A stretch of DNA of 60,000 nt from Liolophura sinensis (Eukaryota; Mollusca; Polyplacophora; Chitonida; Chitonidae): assembly GCF_032854445.1 (NCBI RefSeq), contig NC_088300.1:1986001-2046000 (forward strand), read 5' to 3'. The notes beneath the pieces are model-generated. The model worked only from the letters and a program-made list of their open reading frames with translations. It was not told where the DNA came from and ran no database searches. Made by a program: the position numbers and the translations under genes. Shown piece after piece: positions 24,071 to 44,100 of the stretch. Numbering within the stretch: position 1 is the first letter of the stretch; the number at the start of each line of letters is the position of its first letter.

Positions 24071-25190
24071 CAAAGCATCCATAAAAAAAAATTATAAATA
24101 ATAATCTCTGACTTAAAATTGTATATAATTAGTTTTTGTTACTTATTGTTCTTGGTGTATTTTAAACTATTGCTGGGTAATGACTCACTGATAGTCTATT
24201 GTACATGAAGGTGCCTTGGCACATATTTGATTTCTTTCATTTTGTTCTTGCCACATAGTTATTGTTGTATTATATAACATTATATACACTTCAAATTTGT
24301 TTGGCATTTTGCCCAAGCTGCAGTGATAAATGTTCTTAGTAAACTGTAACTTTGACGTCATTTGAGACATAATTCATGTCAAACATACTGGTTTAGTGTT
24401 TCCCACCATTTTAAACAATTTCTCTGAACTGTGAAAAAATTTACAAGAATTGAATTGTTTTTATAATACAACATTTTAGGGGAAGTGAACCAGATGTATA
24501 TGTTTGTTATGTGTGTTGATATAATAAGAAGTATAAATAGCTGTTATTTGTACTGTATTCACAGAAAGTCCAAAAAGAGTCTTTTGTGGTGGGATATCAG
24601 CTTTAATATCAAGACTGGTAAATAAATCACAACCATTTCACGATTTATTATTCCTGTTTTCATGTGCATATCAGAGGAATGTTGACTACCAGTACCTTTC
24701 AACAGTTGACAAATTAATGACCTGTTGTATAAACTTGTACAAAGAGCTTACCCATAGAAGACACAAGAATGCCAAACTTCAAAGGTCAATATTTAAAGTA
24801 GTGAAGTCATAAATTTGCTGATTTACAGTACTTAAAATGCACACAACATTAAGGATTGAACATCCCCCTTTTGTCATTATGCTTTATGTGTATGTAAACC
24901 TTCAGGTCAATTCATGCAGTACTGTTTTATAGTACTTAGTGTGCACACATCCAGTCAGTGATGGAACATTCTCCTCATGCTATTGTGCTCTACACATGTG
25001 CAAAACCTGAGTTCAATACATGCAGTGCTTTTTAAATATACCATTGATAGTTATGCACTAACTCATGAATTAAAAAAAACATGATATTTAATATGCACTC
25101 AGCAAATCATCTATGGAACGTTTATCTATGTATTACTGTGGTCTACATCTTGGGGTATGGCATAAACTACAACTGGACTTTGTACAGGCG
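24071..25190. other. AT-rich intergenic sequence, nothing recognised
   Basis: No conserved coding frame, repeat array or RNA gene was recognised. Further AATAAA-like hexamers occur, for example near 24620, so the TPR-gene 3' UTR could extend into this stretch. Confidence 0.4.
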
Positions 25191-25244
25191 AGCTAAAAAT
25201 GCTTATTCTCAGTTTAATTCGCTCTGAAGCAAGTCAAAGATGAT

Positions 25245-25440
25245 CTGAGTGGACGATTACCTGGTTCGTTTGAAGTCATGGTGGGTTCCTTATTACAGCT
25301 TTAACCTGGTTCCTTTGAAATCACCCATGTCTGCTGAACTGTCATGGGTTCCTTAATTATTACAGCTGTAACCCAGTTCCTTTGAAATCACCCATGTCTG
25401 CTGAACTGTCGTCTGCTCCTTATTACAGATATAACCCATT
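25245..25440. repeat. degenerate repeat of about 65 bp, three copies
   Basis: TTCCTTTGAAATCACCCATG, TCTGCTGAACTGTC and CCTTATTACAG recur in order about three times with differences. It lies before the longer 43-bp array, and shared GGTTCCTT words hint at a common origin. Confidence 0.6.
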
Positions 25441-25679
25441 TCCATTGTGGAGGTTTCCTTATGACATACCTTATCTGGTTCTTGTCTACTGTGAATGGTC
25501 AGCTGAAACATATTACAAATTGTATGAGGTTACTTTAAAGTCACCTGTAAAGAGCCTGTCTAGGATTTAGAGCACTCTTTGTTGGTCTTACTATGATGTA
25601 TCTGCCTTTGCTGTAATGGGTTTATATCTTCATGGTTCCTGCATGTTTGGTATCTGTCATTATGAAATGAGTTCCTTCC

Positions 25680-27425
25680 CGGCTCCTTTTAGGTTATCTG
25701 TCATGATGTATTGAATTCCTTTCTGGCTCCTGTGAGGTATCTGCCATGATGTAATGAGTTCCTTCCTGGCTCCTGTGAGGTATCTGCTGTGATGTAATGC
25801 ATTTCTGGCTCCTGCGAGGTATCAGCAGTGATGTAATGAGTTCCTTCCTGGCTCCTGTGAGGTATCTGCAGTGATGTAATGAGTTCCTTCCTGGCTCCTG
25901 TGAGGTATCTGCAGTGATGTAATGAGTTCCTTCCTGGCTCCTGTGAGGTATCTACCATGATGTAATGAGTTCCTTTCTGGCTCCTGTGAGGTATTTACCA
26001 TGATGTAATGAGTTCCTTTCTGGCTCCTGTGAGGTATCTGCCATGATGTAATGAGTTCCTTTCTTGCTCCTGTGAGGTATCTACCATGATGTAATGAGTT
26101 CCTTTCTGGCTCCTGCAAGGTATCTGCCATGATGTAATGAGTTCCTTCTGGTTCCTGTGAGGTATCTGCCATGATGTAATGAGTTCCTTTCTGGCTCCTG
26201 TGAGGTATCTGCCATGATGTAATGAGTTCCTTCCTGGCTCCTGTGAAGTATCTGCCATGATATAATGAGTTCCTTCCTGACTCCTGTGAAGTATCTGCCA
26301 TGATGTAATGAGTTCCTTTCTGGCTCCTGTGAGGTATCTACCATGATGTAATGAGTTCCTCCTTAGCTCCTGTGAGGTATCTACCATGATGAGCCTCCCA
26401 GGCTGCTGTGGGGTATGGGGCATGGTGTAATGGGTTAATTCCTGGCTCCTGTCAGGTATTTGCTGTGATGAATGAGTTCTTTCCTGGCTGCTTTGAGGTA
26501 TCTGCCGTGTTGTAATGAGTTCCTATCTGGCTCTTGTGGGATATGGCCCATGATATAATGGGCTTTTTCCTGGACCCTGTTAGGTATTTGACATGATGTA
26601 ATGGGCTCTTTCCTGGAATCTTTGAGGTATTTGACATGATGTAATGGGTGCCTTCCTGGACCCTGTGAGGTATTTACCATGATGTAATGGGCTCCTATCT
26701 GGCTACTATGGGATATGGGTTATGATGTGATGGGCTCCTTCCTTGGGCCCTGTGAGGTATTGCCATAATGTAATGGGCTCTTTCTTGGACCCTCTGAGGT
26801 ATTTGTCACAAAGTAATGGATTCCTCCTATCTGGCTCCTATGGGATATGGGCTATGACGTAATGGGCTCCTTCCTTGGGCCCTGTAAGGTATTGCCAAGG
26901 TGTAATGGGCTCTTTCCTGGACTGTTTGAGTTATTTACCATGATGTGATAGGCTCTTTCCTGGACCCTGTGAGGTATTTGTCACGGTGTAATGGGCTCCT
27001 ATCTGGCCCCTATGGGATATGGGCTATGATGTAATGGGCTCCTTCCTTGAGCCCTGTGAGATATTGCCATGATGTAGTGGGCTCTTTCCTTGACCCTGTG
27101 AGGTATTTGCCATGATGTAATGGGCGCCTTCCTGGACCCTGTGAGGTATTTGCCATGATGTAATTGGCTCCAATCTGGCTCCTATGGGATATGGGCTATG
27201 ATGTAATGGTTTCCTTCCTTGAGCCCTGTGAGGTATTGCCATGATGTAGTGGGCTCTTTCCTTGACCCTGTGAGGTATTTGTCATGATGTAATGGGCTCC
27301 TTCCAAGACCCTGACGTATCGCCATGGTATTAGGCTTTTTCCTGGACCCTGTGAGGTATTTACCATGATGTAATGGGCTATTTCCTGCACCTTGTGAGGT
27401 ATTTGCCATGATGAAATGGGCTCCT
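25680..27425. repeat. 43-bp tandem array, about 40 copies
   Basis: The unit is TGTAATGAGTTCCTTCCTGG followed by CTCCTGTGAGGTATCTGCCATGA. The first part (to about 26400) is regular. The second part has drifted (GGGCTCCTT, GGACCCTGTGAGG) and shows a longer-period pattern with CTATGGGATATGGGCTATGA inserted periodically. It lies between the TPR gene and Rab1A. Confidence 0.95.
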
Positions 27426-27429
27426 ACTA

Positions 27430-28265
27430 GTATCTGGTGTCGGAGTGAAATGTTTTGGAGAACAAGTTAATCACGGACTACTAATTACTGATGTATGTTG
27501 GTCAGGGAACGGACACCTTTAATTTCCACGATTAACCTTCATGTATTACTGCCACTCAACAACCTACGTCTGCCTTGATAAGAACTTTATTTTTTTTTCT
27601 GAAGCCACGCATTTTATATAGACCGAGATTTGTATGTTTTACTGAGAGATTGTTCTATTTGAATGCCGACTAGAATCATACTGTCTAGCTACTTCAGGTA
27701 AGAAAAATTATGACAAGGTACATAAGGATTTTCGCTTTTCAAGTACATGAACTTGCATTGAAGGACATAGGGCCTACCAGGTTAAACTGGAAGTCTCCGT
27801 GGCAAGCGCATGTTGATCAGCCAGCGACTGTTCTGGGTTATAACTCGCACTGACGACATGTCCGCCAGCACGTAAAGTTAAACCAGGATTATTACACAGC
27901 CCACAGAGCTAGCAAGCTCGTGGTATTCCGGGTCTGGTATTTTTCGTCCGGTTACAAAGGGTTATGCTTAATAAAGTGATGTAAAGATGAGGCTCATTTG
28001 AAGTGAAAATGTGTGGGGAGAGTGGATATAATACCATTTATAAACACACTGGATCTAGTTCTTTCTGGTACATGGCTAAAAGTGCATGTTGGGAGTTTTT
28101 ATATGTCGCCAGATATCTACAGAAAGTCCAGAAGTTAGAATTTGCCTGAGATGCTTGGCATTAAATGGTTACAAGGTTCGGTCCTAAATGTCGATATAGT
28201 TGTTACAACCATTTTTCTTGTTGAGACAATGCATCATGTCACGTATACATACAGTCCTCCGTCGT
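27430..28265. other. no recognised feature
   Basis: Unique-looking sequence between two arrays. No coding frame with family resemblance, RNA gene or mobile element was recognised. Confidence 0.4.
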
Positions 28266-28269
28266 GAAA

Positions 28270-28585
28270 GCTTATCTAAATGCAAATTATTCACCGAACA
28301 CAGTCTTAAATGCAAATTATCCACCGAACACGGGCCTACAATCAAATTATCCACCGAACACGGGCCTACAATCAAATTATCCACCGAACACGGGCCTACA
28401 ATCAAATTATCCACCGAACACGGGCCTACAATCAAATTATCCACCAAACACGGGCCCACAATCAAATTATCCACCGAACACGGGCCCACAATCAAATTAT
28501 CCACCGAACACGGGCCTACAATCAAATTATCCACCGAACACGGGCCTACAATCAAATTATCCACCGAACATAGACCTAAAGTTTC
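28270..28585. repeat. 30-bp tandem array, about 10 copies
   Basis: The unit is TCAAATTATCCACCGAACAC plus GGGCCTACAA. Copies are close to identical in the middle and diverge at both ends. The 30-base unit keeps frame; one + frame from an ATG at 28264 reads repeated NYPPNTGLQS to a stop at 28629. There is no evidence that it is expressed. Confidence 0.94.
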
Positions 28586-28599
28586 ATGATGGTCAAGAC

Positions 28600-30500
28600 G
28601 ACCGGCATATTCTTTGCCTGTTTGGGTAATTCTCGTGTGCCAATATACTTTTTGTGTTAAGCCAAATGTACTGACTGCTGTTCCGTATTACCCTCATGCC
28701 TGATTTTTAACAAGTTTTGGAATGTTTCTTTTCCTACTGGATCATTACGGATTTGTAATGTTATTAAACATTCAGATTTTTTTCTTTTTCTTTTTTTTCT
28801 CCCTTGAGGAAGAAAAAGCTTTTCTCTCTAAACATAACAATTAAGTGCAAAACCTTTCAGTGTGAATTTAAAGAAAAATCCTTTCTTCTTAATTTTAACA
28901 TTTCATGAATTTTTTTTTTTAAGCCGAACGAAAAAAACCTTGTGGGCATTATTCGTTTATTTGGTTTGCGTTGAAAAATATTTCGCTTACACTGTATATA
29001 CGACATATGCCCATACAGTTGTCTGCGGTGAAGCTGAAATCGGGCAGAATCCGATCCGGGACTGGGGAATCATCAACCTCAGACGTGTTGGTCAGACATG
29101 CATTGTGTGCAGCCAGAGGGACGACATAATCACGAAAGTCAAGAAAAGTTGGAAAGACCGAGAAAAGAACAAAGGCATAAGACAATTAGAATAATTCACT
29201 CTCGGTAGTAACATTTATTTAAAAATAGAAAGGACTCAAGCAACCGTAAAATTAATAAACAAACAATGTTCATTTACGAAGCCATAAAAGGGACATGCAA
29301 AAAACTCTTATATAGTGATTCAAAACGTAAATATATGAATAAATAAATAAAAATTCGGTGCTTTGTGGTTAATTGTCCGAGATTGTATTTCCTCTACCTG
29401 TAGACATGTATACATGTATTTTGCCCATTACGAACTGTACAGAAGTAGAGCTAATGTTACAAATGCTGTTAAGAACCGTTGCACCACTGATATGTTTTGA
29501 TCTCTGATACAGCCATCAAGAATGCATAGGCCTATATCCTACTCATGAGCCGATTTCCAATGTCCCTAATGTGTGCTTCAGAGTCTCATAATTGACTCAT
29601 CGTAGCGCTGAATGGTTTGATACCAACATATATATGGTCGAGTAGGGACATACCAAAGACTTTATAAATGGTACAATAAGACACAGTATATGTACACACA
29701 CCAAATTACTCGTTCCTCGTGAGAGTGATGTCCCCTTGTACAGTGGCGGAATAGTGGCTACACGCGCGGTATGCATGATGTGCATCCTCACCTGTTTCTT
29801 AGAAGATGATCGAGAGTTATAATAGTCATATGACATTTTGTAGACAAGCAAAGTCTTTTAAAAATTCAGAATAAAACATCGTGAATGCACACTTTACGGC
29901 AAATTTACACCAAATGGCTTCCCCGCACAAACCATCAAATGGATACAACGATGTACACGTCGCCTACATTTTTTAGCTGCAAGCGGTTGTGGTGTGAATT
30001 TACCTAAATATACTTCATATATCACGTGGTAAATCATGCATCACATTGCTAAGTTAATTTCGTTCAGCCAGGGTTGCTGCGTTATCTGTATTACCAAACA
30101 CTGGATATATGAAAGAAACGTAACATTTTTTTTTTAATTATGTATCAGGAAGATGAGATGTGAATAATGTCCAGACATCCCTGGAAGTATAATGAAATAT
30201 AACAAAATATTCTATACGTTTTGACTCGCGACCTCATGGCCGAAGTGTCTGTGGTCTGCTGAGACACACATATTATCTTAATTGTCTCCGATTTTAGCTG
30301 TACGTTCTTCTATTTATTACATTCAATTTTTTAAGCTTTACTTCAGTCTTGGTTTGGTCTGAAACTTTCGTTAATTGTTCTTTCATTGAAAATAACCTTC
30401 AGTCCTAAACCTTTTAGAAGTTTTAATCTTAGTGCTGTAGCTGCAGGGCGACATAGTTGAAAGCACGTGTTATTGTTTACGAAATCTCCAGTATTCGGTA
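28600..30500. other. AT-rich sequence upstream of Rab1A, nothing recognised
   Basis: Contains poly-T/A runs and short open frames of up to about 110 codons without recognisable families. No tRNA, array or clear mobile element was seen. Confidence 0.4.
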
Positions 30501-30599
30501 TTATTTTATCGCGTGGAAGATCTCCACCTCGTGATGCCACGTTTCGTTTGACGTCATCTTCCGTTTGGAATTGCTATATCCCCCTCTAGACGCAATTGC

Positions 30600-30729
30600 T
30601 AAATCGGAAGGAGGAAGCCATTTTGTAAACTGTAGACAGTTTTCAGGCTGAGAAGGATCAGCTGTACCTTTATTATCAGGTTTTGGGAATCCAGAAGCGA
30701 ATACTAACCACAGACAGGGTCAGACTGAA
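30600..30729 (+). promoter_or_regulatory. probable Rab1A promoter-proximal region / 5' UTR
   Basis: An ETS-like CGGAAG at 30605-30610 and a YY1-like GCCATTTT at 30618-30625 lie about 110-125 bp before the Rab1A start codon. This pairing is common in TATA-less housekeeping promoters of animals. The assignment rests on these short motifs and position only; the transcription start is unknown. Confidence 0.3.
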
Positions 30730-37933
<7,204 letters not shown>

Positions 37934-38456
37934 GAGTAGAGCTCAGACCACTAACTGTGCTTCAAGAAATGCCCAAGGCTCTACTTGGGATTGTAAATTT
38001 ATACATAAATGTACATGGTGAAATGGATATGCATATATGGCACACTTTCATTGTATTTGTAATTAAAATGAAACGGAAAGACTGGCTGGTTCATCATCTG
38101 CCAGGTTTCTGCCTGGAGTGACCTCAACTCCATGACCAGATATGACCACTGTCTTTAACCCATCTCAAAATTGACACAAATTCTGACTGGACATGTGGGA
38201 AAGTGTATATCCTTTTATTATTTTTAGCGGTATATGTTGCACATGTGAGCACTGAAGTGAGACAGCTGCACAAGGTGTGTGTGAACTGGTCGTATTTGGT
38301 GGCATTCCCGGCAGGTGGGTGTAGAACTGGTCTGGTCTGTTGGTGTGCCTCTCATCTGTTCAAAATGCAGTGATCGTTGTCCTTCCCAGCCCTGAGATAG
38401 CCGGCTAACTTATTTCATCACAGTTCCATCTACTGTATTATATATTAGTACAATAC

Positions 38457-38487
<31 letters not shown>

Positions 38488-39150
38488 AACATACCATGTT
38501 GGTCAATTGTAACTGCTACCAGCTTTTCAGTTATTGTATATTATAGCCCATTATGAAGACGTGTAAAAGTATACATGCTTGTGCGCAAAAGAAGTCTCTT
38601 GTTTAACAGATGCTTTTGATATTCAGTGATTGAGAGCAGTTGCCCAGACAACCCTGGTCAATGCGGTGAAGCTGTGTCTACATATTACAGTTCATTTAAA
38701 CTACGTGTCAAATTTTCAGCCATGCATATATTTCTATTTCACATGTTAAAGTCATTGTATACGTAGGGATTATCACAGCGTTGACATAAGATGTAAAACC
38801 TTGTTGTTAGTTGTATTGGTAAGTACTTTGTCCCTTTTCTTTGATAACTGTGTAATTATATTTATTCTAGCCAGGCTTTTGAAATGGGGGTAATGCAGAT
38901 ATGTTTGTATGATATGGTTGACTGTTTTCATGGAGTTAAACCAGGGTTGGGAGACATTAGATGGAAATTTGTCAGTGTTTGTCATTTATCGGAACATCAG
39001 TTGGATTTGTCATGTTTGAAACACTCTCAAATAACACAAACCCTGATATATTAAACTGCATATAAATATATGTACCTGTTTTTTTTTGGATGGGTTGTTT
39101 TTCTTGCACAGATACAATGCCACTGTCTGATAGTGTACAATAAAGCAAAG
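37934..39150 (+). other. probable Rab1A 3' UTR
   Basis: Follows the Rab1A stop with no recognisable coding. It includes an (AT)n microsatellite at 38453-38488 and a candidate polyadenylation signal AATAAA at 39139-39144; another AATAAA lies near 39525. Which one is used cannot be told from the sequence. Confidence 0.5.
38453..38488. repeat. AT dinucleotide microsatellite
   Basis: Alternating AT interrupted by a single ACAT, about 36 bp, inside the probable Rab1A 3' UTR. Confidence 0.9.
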
Positions 39151-40398
39151 GATACAACAAATCGTCTCTTGACTAATCTTAACACTATACCACAAATGTT
39201 GTTGCAGACATCAGCAAGGTAAAGAAAGGAATTCTATTCTTGTCAAAAAGTGCAATTTTGTACTGGTAATACGCAGTGACACTTGTGCTTTTTCACTTTG
39301 GTTTTTGTTTTCTTTTGTTTGTATTTTGAATAAGAATATATTTCGATTAATGGCCAACTCATGTTAGGACAAACGATAACTTTTATTCCAGTGAATGTCC
39401 AGCTTAGGTGTTGCCATGTCAAAAACCAATACTGAAGAAAGCTCCGTTACAATTCAGTTCTAGGTATCTCAAAATTCTGTCTGCACGTATCCAATTGCAT
39501 AGTTTGGCAAATTAATTTTGGAGAAATAAAGAAATCGTATGTGATAAACATGAAAACCTGGTTTTGATTATTTGTATAAGTACATATATATGTTATGTAG
39601 TGAAAAAAGATGATGGAACCAACTACAAATCAAATAGTATTAGGACTTAAAATGGGTACCCTTGTTTCTGACCAAGGTTTTAGTCCTATGAGACATGAAA
39701 AATCAGCTTTATCGGCCTTGGTCGGGAAGGTTCAGAAGTGTTTCAGGTACTTAAAATCGATGGTTTACCTCTGGCTTTCCAGGGTTACCTACCCTGATAA
39801 AACTTTATGGTCTCTTGAAATGGTGTGAAATATTTTAGACAACAGGTTTGAACTGTAGACAAACTGGGATGGTAGTTCTGTACATTGTGTTTCAGCTGTA
39901 ATTAGAGTAATACATGTATATAAAGGAACCATTTGCATGAAACGTCTCAGAAGTCTAATTCTAAAAGTCCAGTGATGCAATCCTGCCTTATCTTTGAAGT
40001 TCAGATTAGAGGCCACATACGAAATTTGGCTTAAAGTTCAATGCATTGGCCTGAAGAATGCCATATTAGCCTGAGGGTCATTATGGCAAATGCCTAGGCA
40101 ATGAAAACAGAGTCAATGACTTGGCCAGTACTCTGACAATACAGCCTTGCACTGGAGTTCTGTGTTGCTAAACTGCATTGATTGTATTCAGGTTATAACA
40201 ACAGAGAAAAATACAGAAAATGTTTTTTTCTGTCCATTCCTCTTTTGCCTGATGTGTCATCACTCATGAACAGATGTAGTCACAGATCAGTGATGTGTAC
40301 ACGCAAATGACTGTACTGTCAAAGGCATTTGATGTTGTGCTTGCTCAATTGCCTTCCTGGGGGTCATATCTAACAGACTCATCTTCACATAACTTATA
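39151..40398. other. no recognised feature
   Basis: Sequence between the probable Rab1A 3' UTR and a SINE. Only short open frames without family resemblance were seen. Confidence 0.4.
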
Positions 40399-40407
40399 AG
40401 GAATATT

Positions 40408-40610
40408 TATTTATTTGATTGGTGTTCTATGGCGTACTCAAGAATATTTCATTTATGGCGGCAGACAGCATTATGGTGGGAGGAAGCCAGGCAAAGACCT
40501 GGGGAAACCAAGTTTCTGACTGACCTTCCCACGTGCAACCAGAGATGAATCCAAAATGAGTTGGATGTGAACTCACAGCGACTGCATTGGTGAGAGGCTC
40601 CAACGTCATG
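40408..40610 (-). mobile_element. SINE copy, inverted, with target-site duplication
   Basis: Minus-strand copy of the tRNA-derived SINE, truncated at the head. It is flanked by a 9-bp direct repeat AGGAATATT at 40399-40407 and 40611-40619, which marks the insertion. It lies between Rab1A and FNTB. Confidence 0.88.
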
Positions 40611-40619
40611 AGGAATATT

Positions 40620-41197
40620 ATGACATCACGCCAGGAACATTTTATGAATGCTAGCTACCAGATGTTGTTTATTGGTATAAACACAGTTAAGGGTGAAACA
40701 CTGTTATTCACCGTAAATCCTGAACCATGACGTCAGCTCTCTTCAATAGGATTTTCACATCATCTTAATATTTCTACCCTGTTTAGCACTTTAATTTCGT
40801 GCGAGACAGCCTCTATACAGTATCAGCATACGTCCATAGGAGACGTACACTACTGAATCTACGAAGTCCAAAAATAAAACCTGCATCTTTCACATCTAAG
40901 GAGCTCGTATTTGACAACTGACTGCTTGGTCAGTTAGCGCGATGTGCAACAGCTGAGGTTAAGCCTCACGATGAGCCCACCTGTGCCCCGTTTACCACAC
41001 AACCGTACGCCATGTTCATACTCATAGAACTATTACGCCTTTAAAAAGTGTTGTCACTGTACTGATACGACAAACTTGAATCACTATTATTTTGTGAAAT
41101 GCGTCCACGGGCCAATGCATCGTTGTTGAGCCCCAATATTAGGTTGGGCCGGATACGAGCGCTCTTCTGTCAATAGAGGTAACTTTCGAACTCAAAT
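40620..41197 (+). promoter_or_regulatory. region upstream of FNTB, promoter presumed
   Basis: No other gene separates this stretch from the FNTB start codon. An in-frame TAA at 41180-41182 lies just before the ATG at 41198 and fixes the start. No TATA box is evident. Assignment as promoter is by position only. Confidence 0.3.
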
Positions 41198-44100
41198 ATG
41201 ACCTCGGAAAATTCTCGTCTTCGATGCACTTGCCAAAACAGAAAGCAGCTGCGATTTAACGACGACAATGTGTCAACAGTTTCCTCAAGAGAACAGGTAA
41301 GACTCGTTGTCTCAAATGATGAAATTGCTTATATATCTTTCTGATAATAATAGTCAACATATTTACATGTTTGTTTGAAATATCGAAAACTGGGATCCTT
41401 GTAATGAACCACATTTGAGCTGCCTGGGTGAAGCCGACATACGATTTAACAGTGTACTAACCTACCGAGAAGGTCAGCTTCTCCCACTCCTCAGATAAAA
41501 TCGCCGGTGTTGGAAGCAGTAAAACTTCCTGACAGAAAGCTTCGGAAAAGCATTCAAACATGGCGGTTGGAGTTTGAATTTATCCAGTTTCAACCAGTTT
41601 CATGCTTGTGAGGGACACCTAGCAGGAATCGATAGCTGAGACAACTATGAGTACAGCTGGCCACATTATTTGGTGGCCAACAGTAATGTATTGAAGCCAG
41701 CACGGGAGGTACAGAGGTGTTCAAGGTAAGCTTATGGATCAAGACAGGGCTCTGATAATATACAGCCCTACAGAGCTAATGTCAACGACAAGACCAATCC
41801 TAACTGAGCATTTCTGCGTCTTCCTTTTATGCGTTTTGGTCACTACATACAGTAAGTCCATTTGTTTTCACCGCTGCGATCACAGCCTCCGGGAACGAAA
41901 ACCTTGATTCTATTCGACATAACCGTGCATTCTCGTGTAATGTCATATGACATATGACCTGTGGCTAGTCCGAGTACACTGACCTGGTTGAGGAATATCT
42001 GGATACCCCGGTATGCCGTATTCATGACTGCTCAACCTACAGTCAGGGACTAGTGCCTGTACGTTAGCCCCCATGAATATGGCGTATCCAAATTTTCCTC
42101 AGCCAACAGTCATCCAGTGTACTCAGACTACTGAGTACACTGTAGTTATGGTTAGCTCAGAAGCTAAACGTGACGTTCCTATTGTAACGCTCAGCTTTGG
42201 TAATATGGACTTCCACCTGGACAATTTCACTAAAAAAGCCATCTCGAACCCTTCCTTATTTTCGCTATCCAACAGTTCGCTGAAACCAACAAACCGTAAG
42301 CATGTCAAAATCAAAACCGGCATCGGTAAACCATCTGTTAACAGTAATCCATCCGTTTAAATTTTTGACTCAGGCAAACCAAACTAACGTCTGCCATGAT
42401 TGGAATTTTTTTTCTTTCATCATCGGGTAGGATGATGGGCCGTGAAAATTTGGTCCTACTCAACATTCTGTTTACAGAGCATTTTCGATTTAACCACAAA
42501 CGCGTTCACACTTGAGAGTGCACTGTATTTATAGTCTGTGTTGATGGGTTACTTGAACTCAGCCCTTAGAGGTTATAGACAAGGAATGGGACTGGTTGGC
42601 CCTGCGTCCGCATAATGTGACTGGGTGGGATGTCTTGACTGGTGTCTTCAGCATGATACTCCAGTGACAGGAGCTGCTTTACAGCATGGACTCACCCGGC
42701 CACAAGTAAACACAATATACAAACACTGAATGACTCCTCGTCTTCATATGACTGAAAGATTGTTGAGAATGACGTAAACAGCCAAGCATAAGTATATACA
42801 TTCATGTCATGTGAAAGATGCCTTCAGTTGAATGTGGTTGTTTTAGCTCTTTATTTCTGATAACAATTAACTGAGTATTAATGTTTGGGGCAAGTTAATG
42901 GTTTTTAATCACAGCTGTTCTAACATTGCAGACATTCTTAGACTGTTTTGGTAGGTGCACATTAAGATGGGTTAGCAATATTTTGACTGTCTACCCTTGT
43001 CAAATTCTGTAACCTGTTAGAACTGTATGAATATTTATAACTAAGACTTTTCATGTAGACCAGTTGATTGCATTGTAATGAACCAGTTTATGAACACCTG
43101 TTAAAAGTTACCACAGAGAGAATGTCTCACATGTAGATCTTAACACTCATGCATATATGTTTTTATTTCAGGAAAAGGTTGAGCAGTCTGTAGATGAGGC
43201 ATATGAAACATTTAAAAGCCATGCTGAGTTTGAACCAAGGTAAGTTGCATTCACAGGCACTACTGTACATGGATCCCCTAATGTAATATTGTACATTCAC
43301 AGTGCATGGATCCTCTAATGCAATATTGTACATTAGCAGGCACTACTTTGCATGGATCCTTTAATGTAATATTTGTACATTTACAGGCACTACTGTGCAT
43401 GGATCCTCAAATATAATATTGTGTATTAGTGGGCACTACTACACATGGATCCTTTAATGTAATATTGTACATTAGCAGGCACTACTTTGTATGGATCTTC
43501 TAATGTAATATTGTACATTCACAGGCACTATCATGCATGGATCCTCTAATGTAATATTGTACATTAGCAGGCACTACTTTGCATGGATCCTCTAATGTAA
43601 TATTGTACATTCGCAGGCAGTACCGTGCATGGGTCCTCTAATGTAATATTGTACATTCGCAGGCAGTACCGTGCATGGGTCCTCTAATGTAATATTGTAC
43701 ATTAGCAGGCACTACTTTGCATGGATCCTCAGATGTAACATTGTATGTTAACAGGCACTACTTTGCATGGATCTTCAAATGTAATATTGCACATTAGCAG
43801 GCACTACTTTGCATGGATCTTCTAATGTAATATTGTTACATTTGCAGGCAGTATTGTGCATGGATCCTCAGATGTAACATTGTATGTTATCAGGCACTAC
43901 TTTGCATGGATCTTCAAATGTAATATTGCACATTAGCAGGGTCTTCAGTGGCAGGAGGATCACAAGCTCACGAGACTTAGATAAATGATGCTTCCTAGTG
44001 CTTCATGCTAAGAAATTGGGTACATGCATGGGAAGTGACATAAATTTGTTTCCTGTGAACTCTGTGTGGTATCTGCCTGATCTGATTTGACTGCCGATGT

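Noticed and set aside
28862-29194. 110-codon + frame before Rab1A
   Set aside because: Lys/Phe-rich start from poly-A/T sequence, no domain, no splice or promoter support.
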